64,000 nt of DNA from Ignelater luminosus (lineage: Eukaryota; Arthropoda; Insecta; Coleoptera; Elateridae), in NCBI GenBank assembly GCA_011009095.1, contig VTPC01000603.1, positions 1 to 64,000 on the forward strand, read 5' to 3'. The position numbers were made by a program, and so were the translations under genes. The notes under the pieces were generated by a model that saw only the letters and a list, made by a program, of their open reading frames with translations, did not search any database and was not told the DNA's origin. This document shows, piece by piece, positions 1 through 10,500 of the stretch (positions are counted from its first letter, which is position 1; each line of letters starts with the position of its first letter).

Positions 1-203
1 CAATTAAAACTTGAAAGTGAAAAACATGAAGATTGCTCGCCTGCATTTTCTAATACTGTAACTAACCATTTGTGTTTCATATCATTTTATGTTATAAAAC
101 TAATATTTTCTGTAGGGATTAAAGAATCATTCTTCGAAGTTACAGGAAACAGCTCCTCAAGTGTAAAAAAAGTGGTCATAAATTTATCAAAGACTATTTA
201 AGA
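1..203 (+). other. 5' flank and possible upstream exon of zinc-finger gene 1
   Basis: The stretch holds splice-acceptor-like sites: a pyrimidine-rich tract ending in TGTAG at about 115, and TTACAG at about 145. The frame of the downstream finger gene stays open back to 123, where a TAA at 120-122 closes it. Read in that frame, about 160-215 resembles a decayed extra finger: one Cys kept, the second replaced by Ser, then a Phe and a His. Coding may therefore start in an exon left of the window or upstream of the first ATG at 204. Confidence 0.4.
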
Positions 204-1001
204 ATGCATCCAGTGAGTGATAACAGTGATGAAAAACCTTTTATATGTAATATATGCTATTATAAATGTTTACATTACAGTAACTTGAAAAATCACATGC
301 TAAGTCATAGTGGAGAAAAACCCTTTGAATGCAAATTGTGTGGTTATAAGTGCACGCGAAAAAATAATTTAAAAAGACATACATTAATTCATACTGGAGA
401 AAGGCCTTTTGAATGTGAAATGTGCAGTCATAGATTTACAACAAAACAACATTTAAATACGCACATGCTACTCCACGCAGGTGAAAAGCCCGTTGAATGT
501 AAATTGTGCAATCATAAATTCACAACGAATCGCTATTTAAAGACGCACATGCTAGTTCATATGGGTGAAAAACCTTTTACGTGTGAAATATGCAATCGAC
601 AATTTACAGGAAAAACCTTCTTGAAGACGCACATGCTAATGCATATGGGTGGAAAACCTTTTGAGTGTAAAATTTGCAATCACATATTTACAGCGAAAGG
701 CTGCTTAAAGAGACACTTGCTAATGCATACGGGTGAAAAGCCTTTTGAATGTAAAACATGCAATCATAAATTTGCAGCGAAATGGAATTTGAAGATGCAT
801 ATGCTAATTCATGCAGCTGAAAAACTTTTCGAGTGTAAAATATGTCATCATAAATTTGCAACGAAGTCATATTTAAAGACACACATGTTAATTCATACTG
901 GTAGAAAGCTTTATGGGTGTGAAATTTGTAATTATAAGTGCAAATACAAAAGCAATCTAAAGCGACATGTACAGATTCATTACATGAAGAAACCTTTATA
1001 G
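204..1001 (+). CDS. C2H2 zinc-finger protein, 9 fingers
   Basis: The 265-residue frame is almost wholly a tandem array of nine C2H2 fingers of 28 residues each, joined by TGEKPFEC-type linkers. Such proteins bind DNA in the nucleus, each finger contacting about three bases through its helix. Several linkers are altered (AGEKPVEC, MGGKPFEC, AAEKLFEC, TGRKLYGC), which is common in fast-evolving arrays. No effector domain (BTB, ZAD, KRAB or SET) is visible, so regulatory activity is unknown. The ATG at 204 is the first in frame, but upstream coding is possible because the frame is open to 123. The protein ends with a short basic tail, and a poly-A signal lies about 115 nt after the stop. By finger type (CNHKF or CNYKC) it groups with the locus at 50.4 kb rather than with the shared-leader family. 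Confidence 0.85.
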   Translation: MHPVSDNSDEKPFICNICYYKCLHYSNLKNHMLSHSGEKPFECKLCGYKCTRKNNLKRHTLIHTGERPFECEMCSHRFTTKQHLNTHMLLHAGEKPVECKLCNHKFTTNRYLKTHMLVHMGEKPFTCEICNRQFTGKTFLKTHMLMHMGGKPFECKICNHIFTAKGCLKRHLLMHTGEKPFECKTCNHKFAAKWNLKMHMLIHAAEKLFECKICHHKFATKSYLKTHMLIHTGRKLYGCEICNYKCKYKSNLKRHVQIHYMKKPL

Positions 1002-1114
1002 ATAATATAAATAATGTAAAAAGGTTAGGGGTCATCAATGTGCTGTATGTATGTAGAGTAGCTAATTCTAGTTAATGTTCGTACTAAAGTATTTTGATGT
1101 ACGTGAATGATTAT

Positions 1115-1120
1115 AATAAA
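1115..1120 (+). terminator. poly-A signal AATAAA of zinc-finger gene 1
   Basis: A canonical AATAAA lies about 115 nt downstream of the stop codon of the nine-finger gene, in AT-rich sequence. Confidence 0.6.
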
Positions 1121-1193
1121 AAACATTTTTATATTTTGAATGCAAAAGATGTATATGTGGATTATAGAAGTGTACACTAAAGTATGTGGCGGA

Positions 1194-1448
1194 TCATTTA
1201 TCAAAATGAAGCAAATTCGTACCATATTTCTCTAATTCCAACAGCAATGCAAGATCTTCAGGTACTGTCAAAGGTGAGGTGATTCTCTGCACTAATGCAT
1301 TAAAAAAAGCACGGTACTGTTGCCATGTTGATTGTTCTTTTAACATGGTACTGAAAGAATACTGTAAGTCAAGTTTTTTGTGGTAGGTATGATCCATCTC
1401 AGTGTTATCTTTGTTATAGTCCCCTTTTATATCTACATTGTTCTGCAT
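1194..1448 (-). CDS. unidentified short open frame, possibly a terminal exon
   Basis: I do not recognise this 84-codon frame. It has a natural amino-acid mix, an acidic and polar start (about residues 8-20) and a leucine-rich C-terminal half, unlike the low-complexity frames nearby. It could be the last exon of a host gene on the minus strand or a piece of an old element. No convincing acceptor sits just upstream; the frame closes at a TGA a few codons before the ATG. The rest of 1021-2540 shows nothing I can identify. Confidence 0.25.
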   Translation of the reverse strand: MQNNVDIKGDYNKDNTEMDHTYHKKLDLQYSFSTMLKEQSTWQQYRAFFNALVQRITSPLTVPEDLALLLELEKYGTNLLHFDK

Positions 1449-2559
1449 GTGGTCTCAGCATTTGTACCTTTGATTTTAATATCTACATCTAACTGATGCT
1501 TCACAACTTCTGTGCTGTTAACATTAGAGGTTTTAAACTTTGTTAGGTGCCATACTTCTATTTTCAATACTAATATATTGCTTGACAATTACGAAACACT
1601 TTTAAATTCTACATGGAGTACTATATTGCGTAACAATCAATCCCAACATCTAGTCAGAATATTTTTCCTAAACTGAAGAATATGGCAGTACCTTCATTGG
1701 TAAGCTTATTATCAATATGACTAACTCTTAACAACTATAGATTCTTAGTATATTAGAAGAAAGTGTTGGGTTTGCTTGTACAACTAAAAGAACAAAATAA
1801 AGAAATAATAAATCTGTTAAAAGAGAGTTCGACTATCGTTTTAAAGAAATTCGATTATTTAATTATTCAATCAATCGATTAAACGGATTATTAGAAATCA
1901 AGCCGTCTGCGCCTCAGGTACCCTGAATACGCATGCCAAATTTCATCTTTCTAGCTCTTCACATTCTCACTCCATGAGTTTTTTTCGTTCAAATTTAAAA
2001 ACTTGCTAGCATTGGCCCTGGCGATGGAAAAAATTTGTTTTGGTGGTACACAAGTTTACTATGGGAGCAAACACTCCAAACGGTTTCAATAACTCGCAAA
2101 AACCCCCACTCACCTTCTCCCGACGGACGCCTATGAAACCCAACTCGACTTTGGCTTAAAACAATGACGGAGAAACTTAAAAAACAGCACGTCCTCGCCC
2201 AAACTTCCCGAGTCCGGGTACAAAGGTGCAAACGGTTATTTCTGTCTGCGTCCAGGTGGGCACTGAGCCCTGGTTCTAAGTTGATTAGTGCAATTAACAA
2301 ATTTGATAAATAAGATTGCGGTTTTCTTTGTACCACTAAGTCTAGCTACCACTAAAAATATTCATAACATAATATTGAGAATAACCAAAATGGCCACTGT
2401 TTGTTTTCGACTTGTAATAATGAGCTAAATTACATTAGCGAGATATCAAACTTATATCATGGGATACACTCTGTATAAGTATTTCTAAATTGTCAGTGTG
2501 ATAAATACAAAAAATTAATAGATCATCGACGTAAGTCAAAGCCTTGCACTGGGCGAAAT

Positions 2560-2870
2560 TTTCAGGTCTATCTCGGCCCGACCAGGTAACTCTTTGATCG
2601 ACCGGAAAAGCTCGAGAATCCCGAACGGTCAAAGACCTCACAACGACTCGAGAAGCCCAAACGAACCGACGCGACGGGGCCGAGAAGCCTGATAGTTCCG
2701 GGACCTTTGAACGATTCGACAGTCTCGAATGACCCGACAGGGCCGGAAAACACGACATGGCCGGGAAGCGTGACAGGTCCAAGATCCCTGAAGAACTATT
2801 CGAAAGGCCAGAACGATCCGACAGGGCTGGGAGACCTGACATGCCCTTGAGACCCCATAAGACCATACGA
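2560..2870. repeat. GC-rich degenerate minisatellite (CCGA/GGCC type)
   Basis: A GC-rich island in AT-rich DNA is built from degenerate units of about 9-20 bp with the words GACCCGA, GGCCGGAA, GACAGG and TCCGGGA. It resembles the better preserved block at 10.05-10.50 kb. Long Gly/Ser/Leu-rich frames across it on both strands are by-products of the repeat. Confidence 0.7.
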
Positions 2871-3177
2871 CCCAATAGGTGGTTTTAGTTTTCCGATATC
2901 TCTTCAAATAATGGAAAGAAAAAATAATAACGAAAATCGAGAAATCTACTTTTTTTAAAATATCTTTGAAACTATCCAAGATATCTAGATTTTGTAAACG
3001 CCAACAAAAAGGTCCTATAAATAGCCAACTTTCATCCCGTTTAACCGATGCTGTATCTCTTACCGTTTCCAAGATCCCCATGCTGTGCATCATTATCTTG
3101 GACACACTATATAGTATTTCCCTGCGACACTAAATTCAATGAATTTTTATGTGTATCCCACTGCTCATGTACATTGC

Positions 3178-3426
3178 TGAAACGGTAGGACGCACCTCTG
3201 AAAAATTCCGTACAAAAGGTTTTCCGTGCAATATAAATCTATAAATACACGACTTGAAGGTCATCAATCGTGAGATCTCGGTAACGGAGTGGTAGAGCGT
3301 CGGCATGCCACGCGGATGCACCTGGATTCAAACCCGGCTTTTGTCTAATATTTTTAAAATTTTTTTTTATTAATTTCTTATCAAATTCACTCTTTTATTA
3401 TTCATCTTCCATTTGATTATTACTTT
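3178..3426 (+). mobile_element. tRNA-headed SINE, copy A
   Basis: This is a roughly 250-bp unit with three copies in the window (here, 54.9 kb, and inverted at 55.3-55.5 kb). It has a conserved left part with the word GACGCACCTCTGA, a tRNA-like middle with box-A-like GAGTGGTAGAGCG (about 3287-3299) and box-B-like GGATTCAAACC (about 3324-3334), and an AT-rich tail ending in TTTGATTATTACTT. Internal pol III boxes flanked by conserved non-tRNA sequence fit a SINE better than a tRNA gene. Confidence 0.65.
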
Positions 3427-4445
3427 GGACACCTAAATTTATATCGCTTTGTGTATGTAAATTTATTATGGCACTAACGTTTATTCTCTATGTGGATATA
3501 GGACATCAACAGAACAGAAGTAGGAGACAACAATATTAGTTAAGCCGACAGGTTTATATTGCATAAATTTAAAAATTAAATAGCACCTATCTTTAATCTG
3601 AAATACTAGTTATGGACCTCTGGTATTGATATTACTATTTTGTTTGCCCTATTGTCTTATGAAGATGTCTTTAAACGTTGTCATAAAAATACTTTTGATT
3701 TGACTTATTTTTAATTTAATTAATTTACTTATAATTTGATTTTAACGTTTGTTTGAATTGCGCGCCCTCTGTCAACCTACCGTCGCTAACATATTATGTA
3801 TGTAAAAAGTTTTCATTTGGGCCATTTATTGATTTCAAGCGTCTGGATCACATGACTGACGCAAGTATCTCCTTAGCTGAGATGGTTATTATTAAATACG
3901 TATTAAATCGAGATATTAATGTAATTACTTGCATTCTTTAAGATAATTTGACTTTAGCTGTTTAAGTATAGTATTACTTTCCTTACCGACAGGGAAATGT
4001 TAACCTAAAAAAGTGACAAAAATTAAGCAGCATCGACCGTTACCGAGGCAACGTATACTGTTGCCAGATTTTTTAACGTACTTTGCCGACTACGATATTG
4101 AATCGCCATAATGCAAAATTTTAAATTTTAGAGAAATAAAATTTAAGTATTTTCTTTATATTATCGGTCACCTGTGCTTTTAATAGTTTAAATGAAATCT
4201 ATAAAGTATTTCCTTTTGATAGAATATTTGAAATAGTTCTTATCTATTTAAATTGATCAAAATCATACATGTAAAATATGCAATTTTAAAATTTGATTAA
4301 ATTTTTCTTAAATGTTCGGTAAGAAGGCATGGAACTTCTTACGAGTACCAACAGCACTTACAGCTACATTATATTAGAAATTTAGATTTTTATACTCATA
4401 CAGGTTGTCAAAGATAACAGTACAGGATGATTAACATAAACACGC
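3427..4445. other. AT-rich intergenic stretch
   Basis: I see no gene or recognisable element here. Short frames (for example 3753-3941 on the plus strand) show no family features. Confidence 0.5.
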
Positions 4446-4451
4446 TTTATT
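4446..4451 (-). terminator. poly-A signal of the NACHT-ankyrin gene
   Basis: The plus-strand word TTTATT reads AATAAA on the minus strand, 84 nt past the stop codon of the NACHT-ankyrin gene. This spacing is suitable for its 3' end. Confidence 0.65.
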
Positions 4452-4534
4452 AAAAGTAATAAAAAGTACAAACAGTTTTTACAAAATAAAATAAGAGAAT
4501 TCAGAGTTATGCTAGGTTGCAACCTTGAAATCGG

Positions 4535-7500
4535 TCAATTCAATAATCTCACTACTCCTTTATGATTACGATGTCTTGCCCAGTCGTAAGCAGTTAACCC
4601 GGATGTATCTTTTACGTTACGATCTGCCTTATTGAAAAGAAGAATACTAACGACCTCTTCGTGCCCGTTCCGTGCAGCATGTATTAAGGCAGTCTTACCT
4701 TCGTTGTCTTCAGCTTCCAAATCTGCATTATTCTGCAAAAGTAAAAAGGCAATACCTTTATACCCTTTAAAGGACGCCCAGTGTAATGCACTCATACCAT
4801 TCTCATCTTTTGCTTTGATATTTGCATTTTTTGATAATAACAATTGAACTATGCCTTCACAACCTCCTTGTGTTGCCGATATTAGAGGCGTGTTTTGTTT
4901 TGCAGTGCGTAATTCTAAAAGATCTGGAGATTTCGATAAAAACAATTCTATAGTTTCTAATGTGCTGTTAGGATTGCCTACTGCCAAATGGAAAACAAAG
5001 ACATTAATTTTAGCGCCTTTCGCTATTAGCAACTTTGTAATCTCGTTTCGGTCAAACTTGACAGATACGATTAAAGGCGTTTCATCGTTTGATGTTTTTG
5101 TTTCTATATCTGCACCTTCTGCTATCAGTACATTTGTAACTTCCCTGTGACCTTCTTTAACAGCCAGAATTAATGGAGTCTCGCCACTATAGTTTTTTGC
5201 TTCGATATTTGCTCTTTTGGTTAGAAGCAAAACCACAATTTCTTGGTGGCCATTCTCTGCTGCACGGTGCAATGCAGTCATGCCTCCTCCATCTCTTAAA
5301 TTAACATCCATATTCTTATAGAGCAAAAAATTTGTCAAATCTACAAAACCACGACCTGCTGACATGTGTAATGACTTTGCTGGAATTTCAGATCCTTTCG
5401 ACAAAAGTAATGTCACGATTTGCGTATAACCGCCTAGAACTGCATAGAGAAGTGCAGTGCCACCATCATTATCTTCTGCATTAATACTTGCTCCTTTTGA
5501 TAGAAGCAATTCTACTACATCTTCACGTCCATGAAATGCAGCGAAATGCAAAGATCTATGTCCATTCTTATCTTTCGATTCTATATCTACTCCACGATAT
5601 AAGAGCATTTTAACAATATCTACGTGACCAGCAATGGCGGCCAAACACAAAACAGGTGTGCCATCATGTTCTTCCGATTTCACATCCATACCGTTGCACA
5701 ACAGGTAAAGCAAAACAGTAGCATTTCCATAGACTACAGAATCGATTAAAGCAGTAACACCATTAAAGCCTACATATACATTAGCTCCATTCGATAAAAG
5801 TAGTTTTACTGTATCGATGTGTTCGTTACGTACAGCACAGTGAAGTGACTCATTTATTTGTTCTCTACTTACATCGTCTAAAAACCAGTCTGCACATTCG
5901 GTATAACCTAAGTGTGCGGCCCACACGAGGGGCGTCCTTCCGTTTTCATCTGTAATATCATAATCTGTCACCCATAATGTGCGTATGATCTCAATTTGGT
6001 GTTGCGGACGTACAATAACTGCATAATGGAGAGCTGTTCGTCCATGATCGTCCACAACATTAGCGTCCATTCCTTTGGCAGCCAACAGCAATTTTAATAT
6101 ATCCAGACTTCCTTCAATTACGGACCAATGCAAGGGCGTTTTTCCACTGCTGTCTGTTGCATTCGTATTTGCACCGTTACGTATCAGTATTTCTACCATT
6201 TCTGTCATTGCTGTTCTGACAGCTACGTGCAATGGTGTTAAACCAAACTTATCTTTTTCATTGACATTTCTGCCAGCTAAAGCAAGTTCATTTAGCTTCT
6301 TTGCGTTTCCTTTGCTTACGATGTAACTCAGACTGTTTTCATCTTTATCGATAAGTAGTCTTGAGTCGATACTTTTGTAAATGATAAGTACACGTTCTAA
6401 TGAGAAATATCGGGAGTACGCACAGTGATCTAACAACCAGGACGTTTTTGGATTTTCTATATTAATCGAAATACGTAAATGTTCCATTCTTAGACATAAC
6501 CTATTAGCAATGTGTAAGGAAGAGCTGATAATGGCGTAATCTACAGGCGTGTACCCTAAAATGCGATCTCTGCAATTGTTTAATTTTTCATCGGAAATTA
6601 CATTTAATGTAACACTCATTTCGTCTTTTCTTGACATCATCTTAATGTAGGTGAACAATATTTCACATTCTCGTGGATGCTGAAATCCCCACGAAGCTAT
6701 TAAATGCAAGCAATTTCTGCTGCCATCGTCGACATCATCAAAATGTTTCGAGTTAATCAAAGTGATAGCTTTATCTGTCTGAAAGTTTATTATGGCCAAA
6801 TGTAGGGGACGACCGTTTGCAAGAATCCTATCAAAGATGTTTCTTACGAACTTCAAGTTGGGATCGAAAGTAGCTGTTAATAATCTTTTGGCAATTCCTT
6901 CATTTTTGGTTTCGATGTTCTCCGCTAGCCATTCAGCGGCTAGATATCCAGCAAATGTTTGATGTATAAACCGGACAGTGGCTTCCGTTTCGGCCACCAC
7001 GATGCCATCTTTTTGCAATAATTCTAGCATATGAGGGAACAATGATTTTCCATATTCCAGTTTTAAATCGATCTGTAATTCATTTAGGTCTTCTTCGGAA
7101 AACACTAGTCGCAAGGCATAGAGTGATCTGCATACTTTGTAGTGGTGTTTTATATCTTCGGAGATCTGACCAAACTTTTCACAGGCTATTCTAAGTTTCT
7201 TCTCAATAAAGTTTCTGTACAAGAATAACAAATCAAAATGTGTATTTACAAAATTCTTTGTCTTAACGAATTGGTTGAAATCTTCCATAAACACTTCGGC
7301 CAGCAGTAAAGTTTGCAAGGGCACTCCAGTGAATTTGTTATCGTGATCATTTAGATTACTTCCAGCTGCATTTAACAAACTTTCCACAAAGTAAGCGTTG
7401 GTCTCTGCTTTGCAGGTAGTTTCTGAGTAACTTGAAAAATAACTTTCCAAAAAGTCCCGTTGATTCTTTCTACTGAAAAGATTTAAGTCGAGCGAAAGGG

Positions 7501-10500
7501 TATCGAGGAGTGTTTCCAAGTCATGCTTGAAAACTGGCCTTGTTGTTATTAAAACGAAATAACCTGACTCCTTAATAAATTTTATAAATTCCTTGGCGCA
7601 CTTTTGATAGCTGATTGGTATTTCGTCGAAACCATCCAGTAGCACGACGATATTCTTTGTCTCGTTAAATTTCGCAAACACTGCTTTAACTAAGGGTAAA
7701 TTTTCTTTGCATTCTTGTTCCAATATCTGTTCAAACAAACTATCGAGATTAAACGAAAGCGTGGGTTCAATTAGAATATTTTTATATTTCATCAAATCTA
7801 TTTTGATAACCCAAAAATCAATTGGTGTATTGCGAGCAAAATAGTTTACAAAAACCGATTTGCCCATTCCCGGATTCGAACTAATGATTGCAGGTTTCTT
7901 TTCGTTGCAAAAATTAATTATTGCCTCACTGGCGGTAAGTGGTTCCTCTTCAAGCTTTTCTTCCGCGATTCTAAACTCCTTTAAGTTGTTCACTGTTCCA
8001 CAAGATTTTACCCATTCAAGCTTCGAACTGTTATGGAAATTTAAAAAGTGAATTGGTCTATTCTTGTTGTTTTGAAGACAGTTTTCGATGTTTTTGAAAT
8101 CTGCAAGACTGGTGCAACAAACGATTCTGTGCTTCTCAAAATCAAAATTGGCTGTATTATTCCAGCGAGTTATCTGCAAACTACCATCATCCAATATGGT
8201 CCTTCTAATAAACTTTTTAAAATTCTCCGTAGAGGCACAGAGTATAATCAAGTTATTTTTATAAGCTTTTTCTAGAACTCCCGGTTCCAACCAAACTCTC
8301 TTCAGGGTAATATTAACGAAAACATGAGGTAGTTCTTCGAATTCACGGGCCACATTGAATTTATTGCACAAGATGTACAGAATGTCCCTAGTTGTTAATT
8401 CCGGAATCCCGTCGAAATTTAACTTTTTGTAACCAGGAAAATCTCTACCTTGCAATTTAATAGGTAAGTTGTATAATTCTTTCCGTTTTTGTTGCGTCAG
8501 ATCTGAAACAGTGAGCAAAAAATTGGAGAACTTCAAGTGCGCAAGAGTCGCTTTACTTTTATTTAATATCATAATTCGATAACTTTCCTGAGATATCTTT
8601 AAAATCTCTGTAATTTCTTCAATTTCCTTTTTGGAAAAAGCTTGGACCATTAAAGGAATTCTTCTAGTTTTCCATAAATATTCATAGAATTCACTACAAC
8701 AATCTAAACGATGTTTTCCGGGAATCCTCATAAGATCCTTCTTAAGCTTCGTACAGTTTTGCACGGCCCCTTTGTGTTTAATGGCGAATCCGCAAACAAA
8801 TCCTTCCATAAAGTTATCCACAATTTCATCGCTTTCGTTAACAACGATTAAATTCTTGCCAGGAATCATTTCGTTCCATAGCCCATGCATTTTTTCCACT
8901 CCCGCTTCGGTTGTTAACACTTGCTCGCTCAATTGCACCATGAACGGTTCTAACAATATTTCAGTGACTTTTCTTAAAACAAGCTCTTGGGTCAAGGGAT
9001 AATGTCCATCTAACAATCCTTTGGACCATTCTTCGACAAAAAACAGAAACTGTCTCAAAATCGCGTCTAAGTCTTTGTCCAATTTACTTATGACGCCAGT
9101 TAACTTCTTGAAGACTGTCTTGATGTCGTTGTCGATTTCCTTGATGTGCGGTTGTTTGGTGTACAGAAATATCTTCTTGATAAATCTTTCCCTGGCTGCA
9201 AAATAAGTTAACAAAGTTTAGCTAAGGTAAAAATGATGTGCATGCAATAACATGCAATCATTAAAATTTCAGTTTCCAGTAGGCTATGAAAAAAATTTCA
9301 TGTCTTAGGTTAATCCATTCTCAGTAAAAATTATCTGTCAAATTGACAGTTTGAATTTGTTTTAGGTTATGTATGTGCGTGTGTCTAAGCTACGCCTAAC
9401 GGAGAAATTCCATAGCCTACTGGAAACTGAAATTTTAATGATCGCTTGTTACTAATTTTATATTTATGTCGGTTGCCACAAACACAGCATCGTAGCAATT
9501 TATCAAGCAACATAACTGATAATGATAAGTTGATAACTAAAAAACAGAAAGAATAGAAAATAAACCGAGGGGGGAGCGTAAAGGATGGAAAATAATTTAA
9601 TCAAAGGATGAGATACTAGAAAAAATAAAACTATGTAGAGTAGCTTTTAGTTTATGGAGGAACGGTTACAAAAAGAAAGGTAATAAACGCAGATATAACA
9701 CAAAAGAATCTAAAGCTAGTTACTGCTTGCATCAAAAAGTAAACAGATTAGAAGGCAGTAACTGTTGCCCGCGAATGCTCCAGAACGTGCGACAACGTTT
9801 CGAACATTCCCCCCACCAGGAGGTTGGAGGGTTCGAATTGTACGTCAAAAAAATGTTCCCCTCCCAATACAAATCGACGTCTTTTTGCGCTTTTCCGAAA
9901 AATTATTTTCTTGAGAGTTATTCGGTCTGTTTCGTTTTCGTTGGGCCACCCTGTAAATTCTCTCGCGTCAAGTTTATCCCTAGTCGGGCCGAGCTGGGCC
10001 AGACCTAGAAATCTCGGCCCGTTCAGAGTTCTACCTGACGCGGTCCGAAGAAAACCCGGTAACTTCTTGATCGGCCCGAGAGATCCAAACAGTGCGATAG
10101 ACCCAAGAGACCAGAAGAACAGCGAAGTCCAAAAGGTCCAACATGCCCGAACGGGCCCTACAAACCTGAGAGATCTGACAGGCCCGAGAGATCCAAACGG
10201 CCTGATAGACCCGAAGGGCCAAGAAGTCAAAAAGGTCCAACGGACCCGAAACCTCCGAAAGACCCGATAAACCCGTGAGGCCCGAAGGACCGTGGGGTCC
10301 AAAAGATTCAACGGACCCAAACGACCCGACGGACCCGAGAGATCCAACAGGCCCGAACAGCCTGATAGACCTGAGAGGCCCAAAGGGCCAAGAACTCCAA
10401 AAGGTCCAACGGGCTGGACAAACCCGAGAGATCTGACAGTCCCGAGAGAGCTGAAAGGCCTGATAGTCCCGAAGGGTCAAAAAGTAGAAAAGGTCCAATG

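Noticed and set aside
688..1038. Minus-strand frame across zinc-finger gene 1
   Set aside because: It is a shadow of the finger repeats. Similar frames over 16.4-17.9, 33.4-34.5, 47.7-48.3, 50.6-50.9 and 52.1-53.1 kb are rejected for the same reason.
3271..3337. tRNA gene
   Set aside because: Box-like elements are present, but no acceptor stem could be drawn and the flanks are repeated in two other copies, so a SINE is the better reading.
4632..9206. Short plus-strand frames opposite the NACHT-ankyrin exon
   Set aside because: They are shadows of a 1,559-codon coding frame.
9748..10498. Long Gly/Leu/Ser/Pro-rich frames on both strands
   Set aside because: They follow the period of the GC-rich minisatellite and show no domain; the same holds for 2435-3105.
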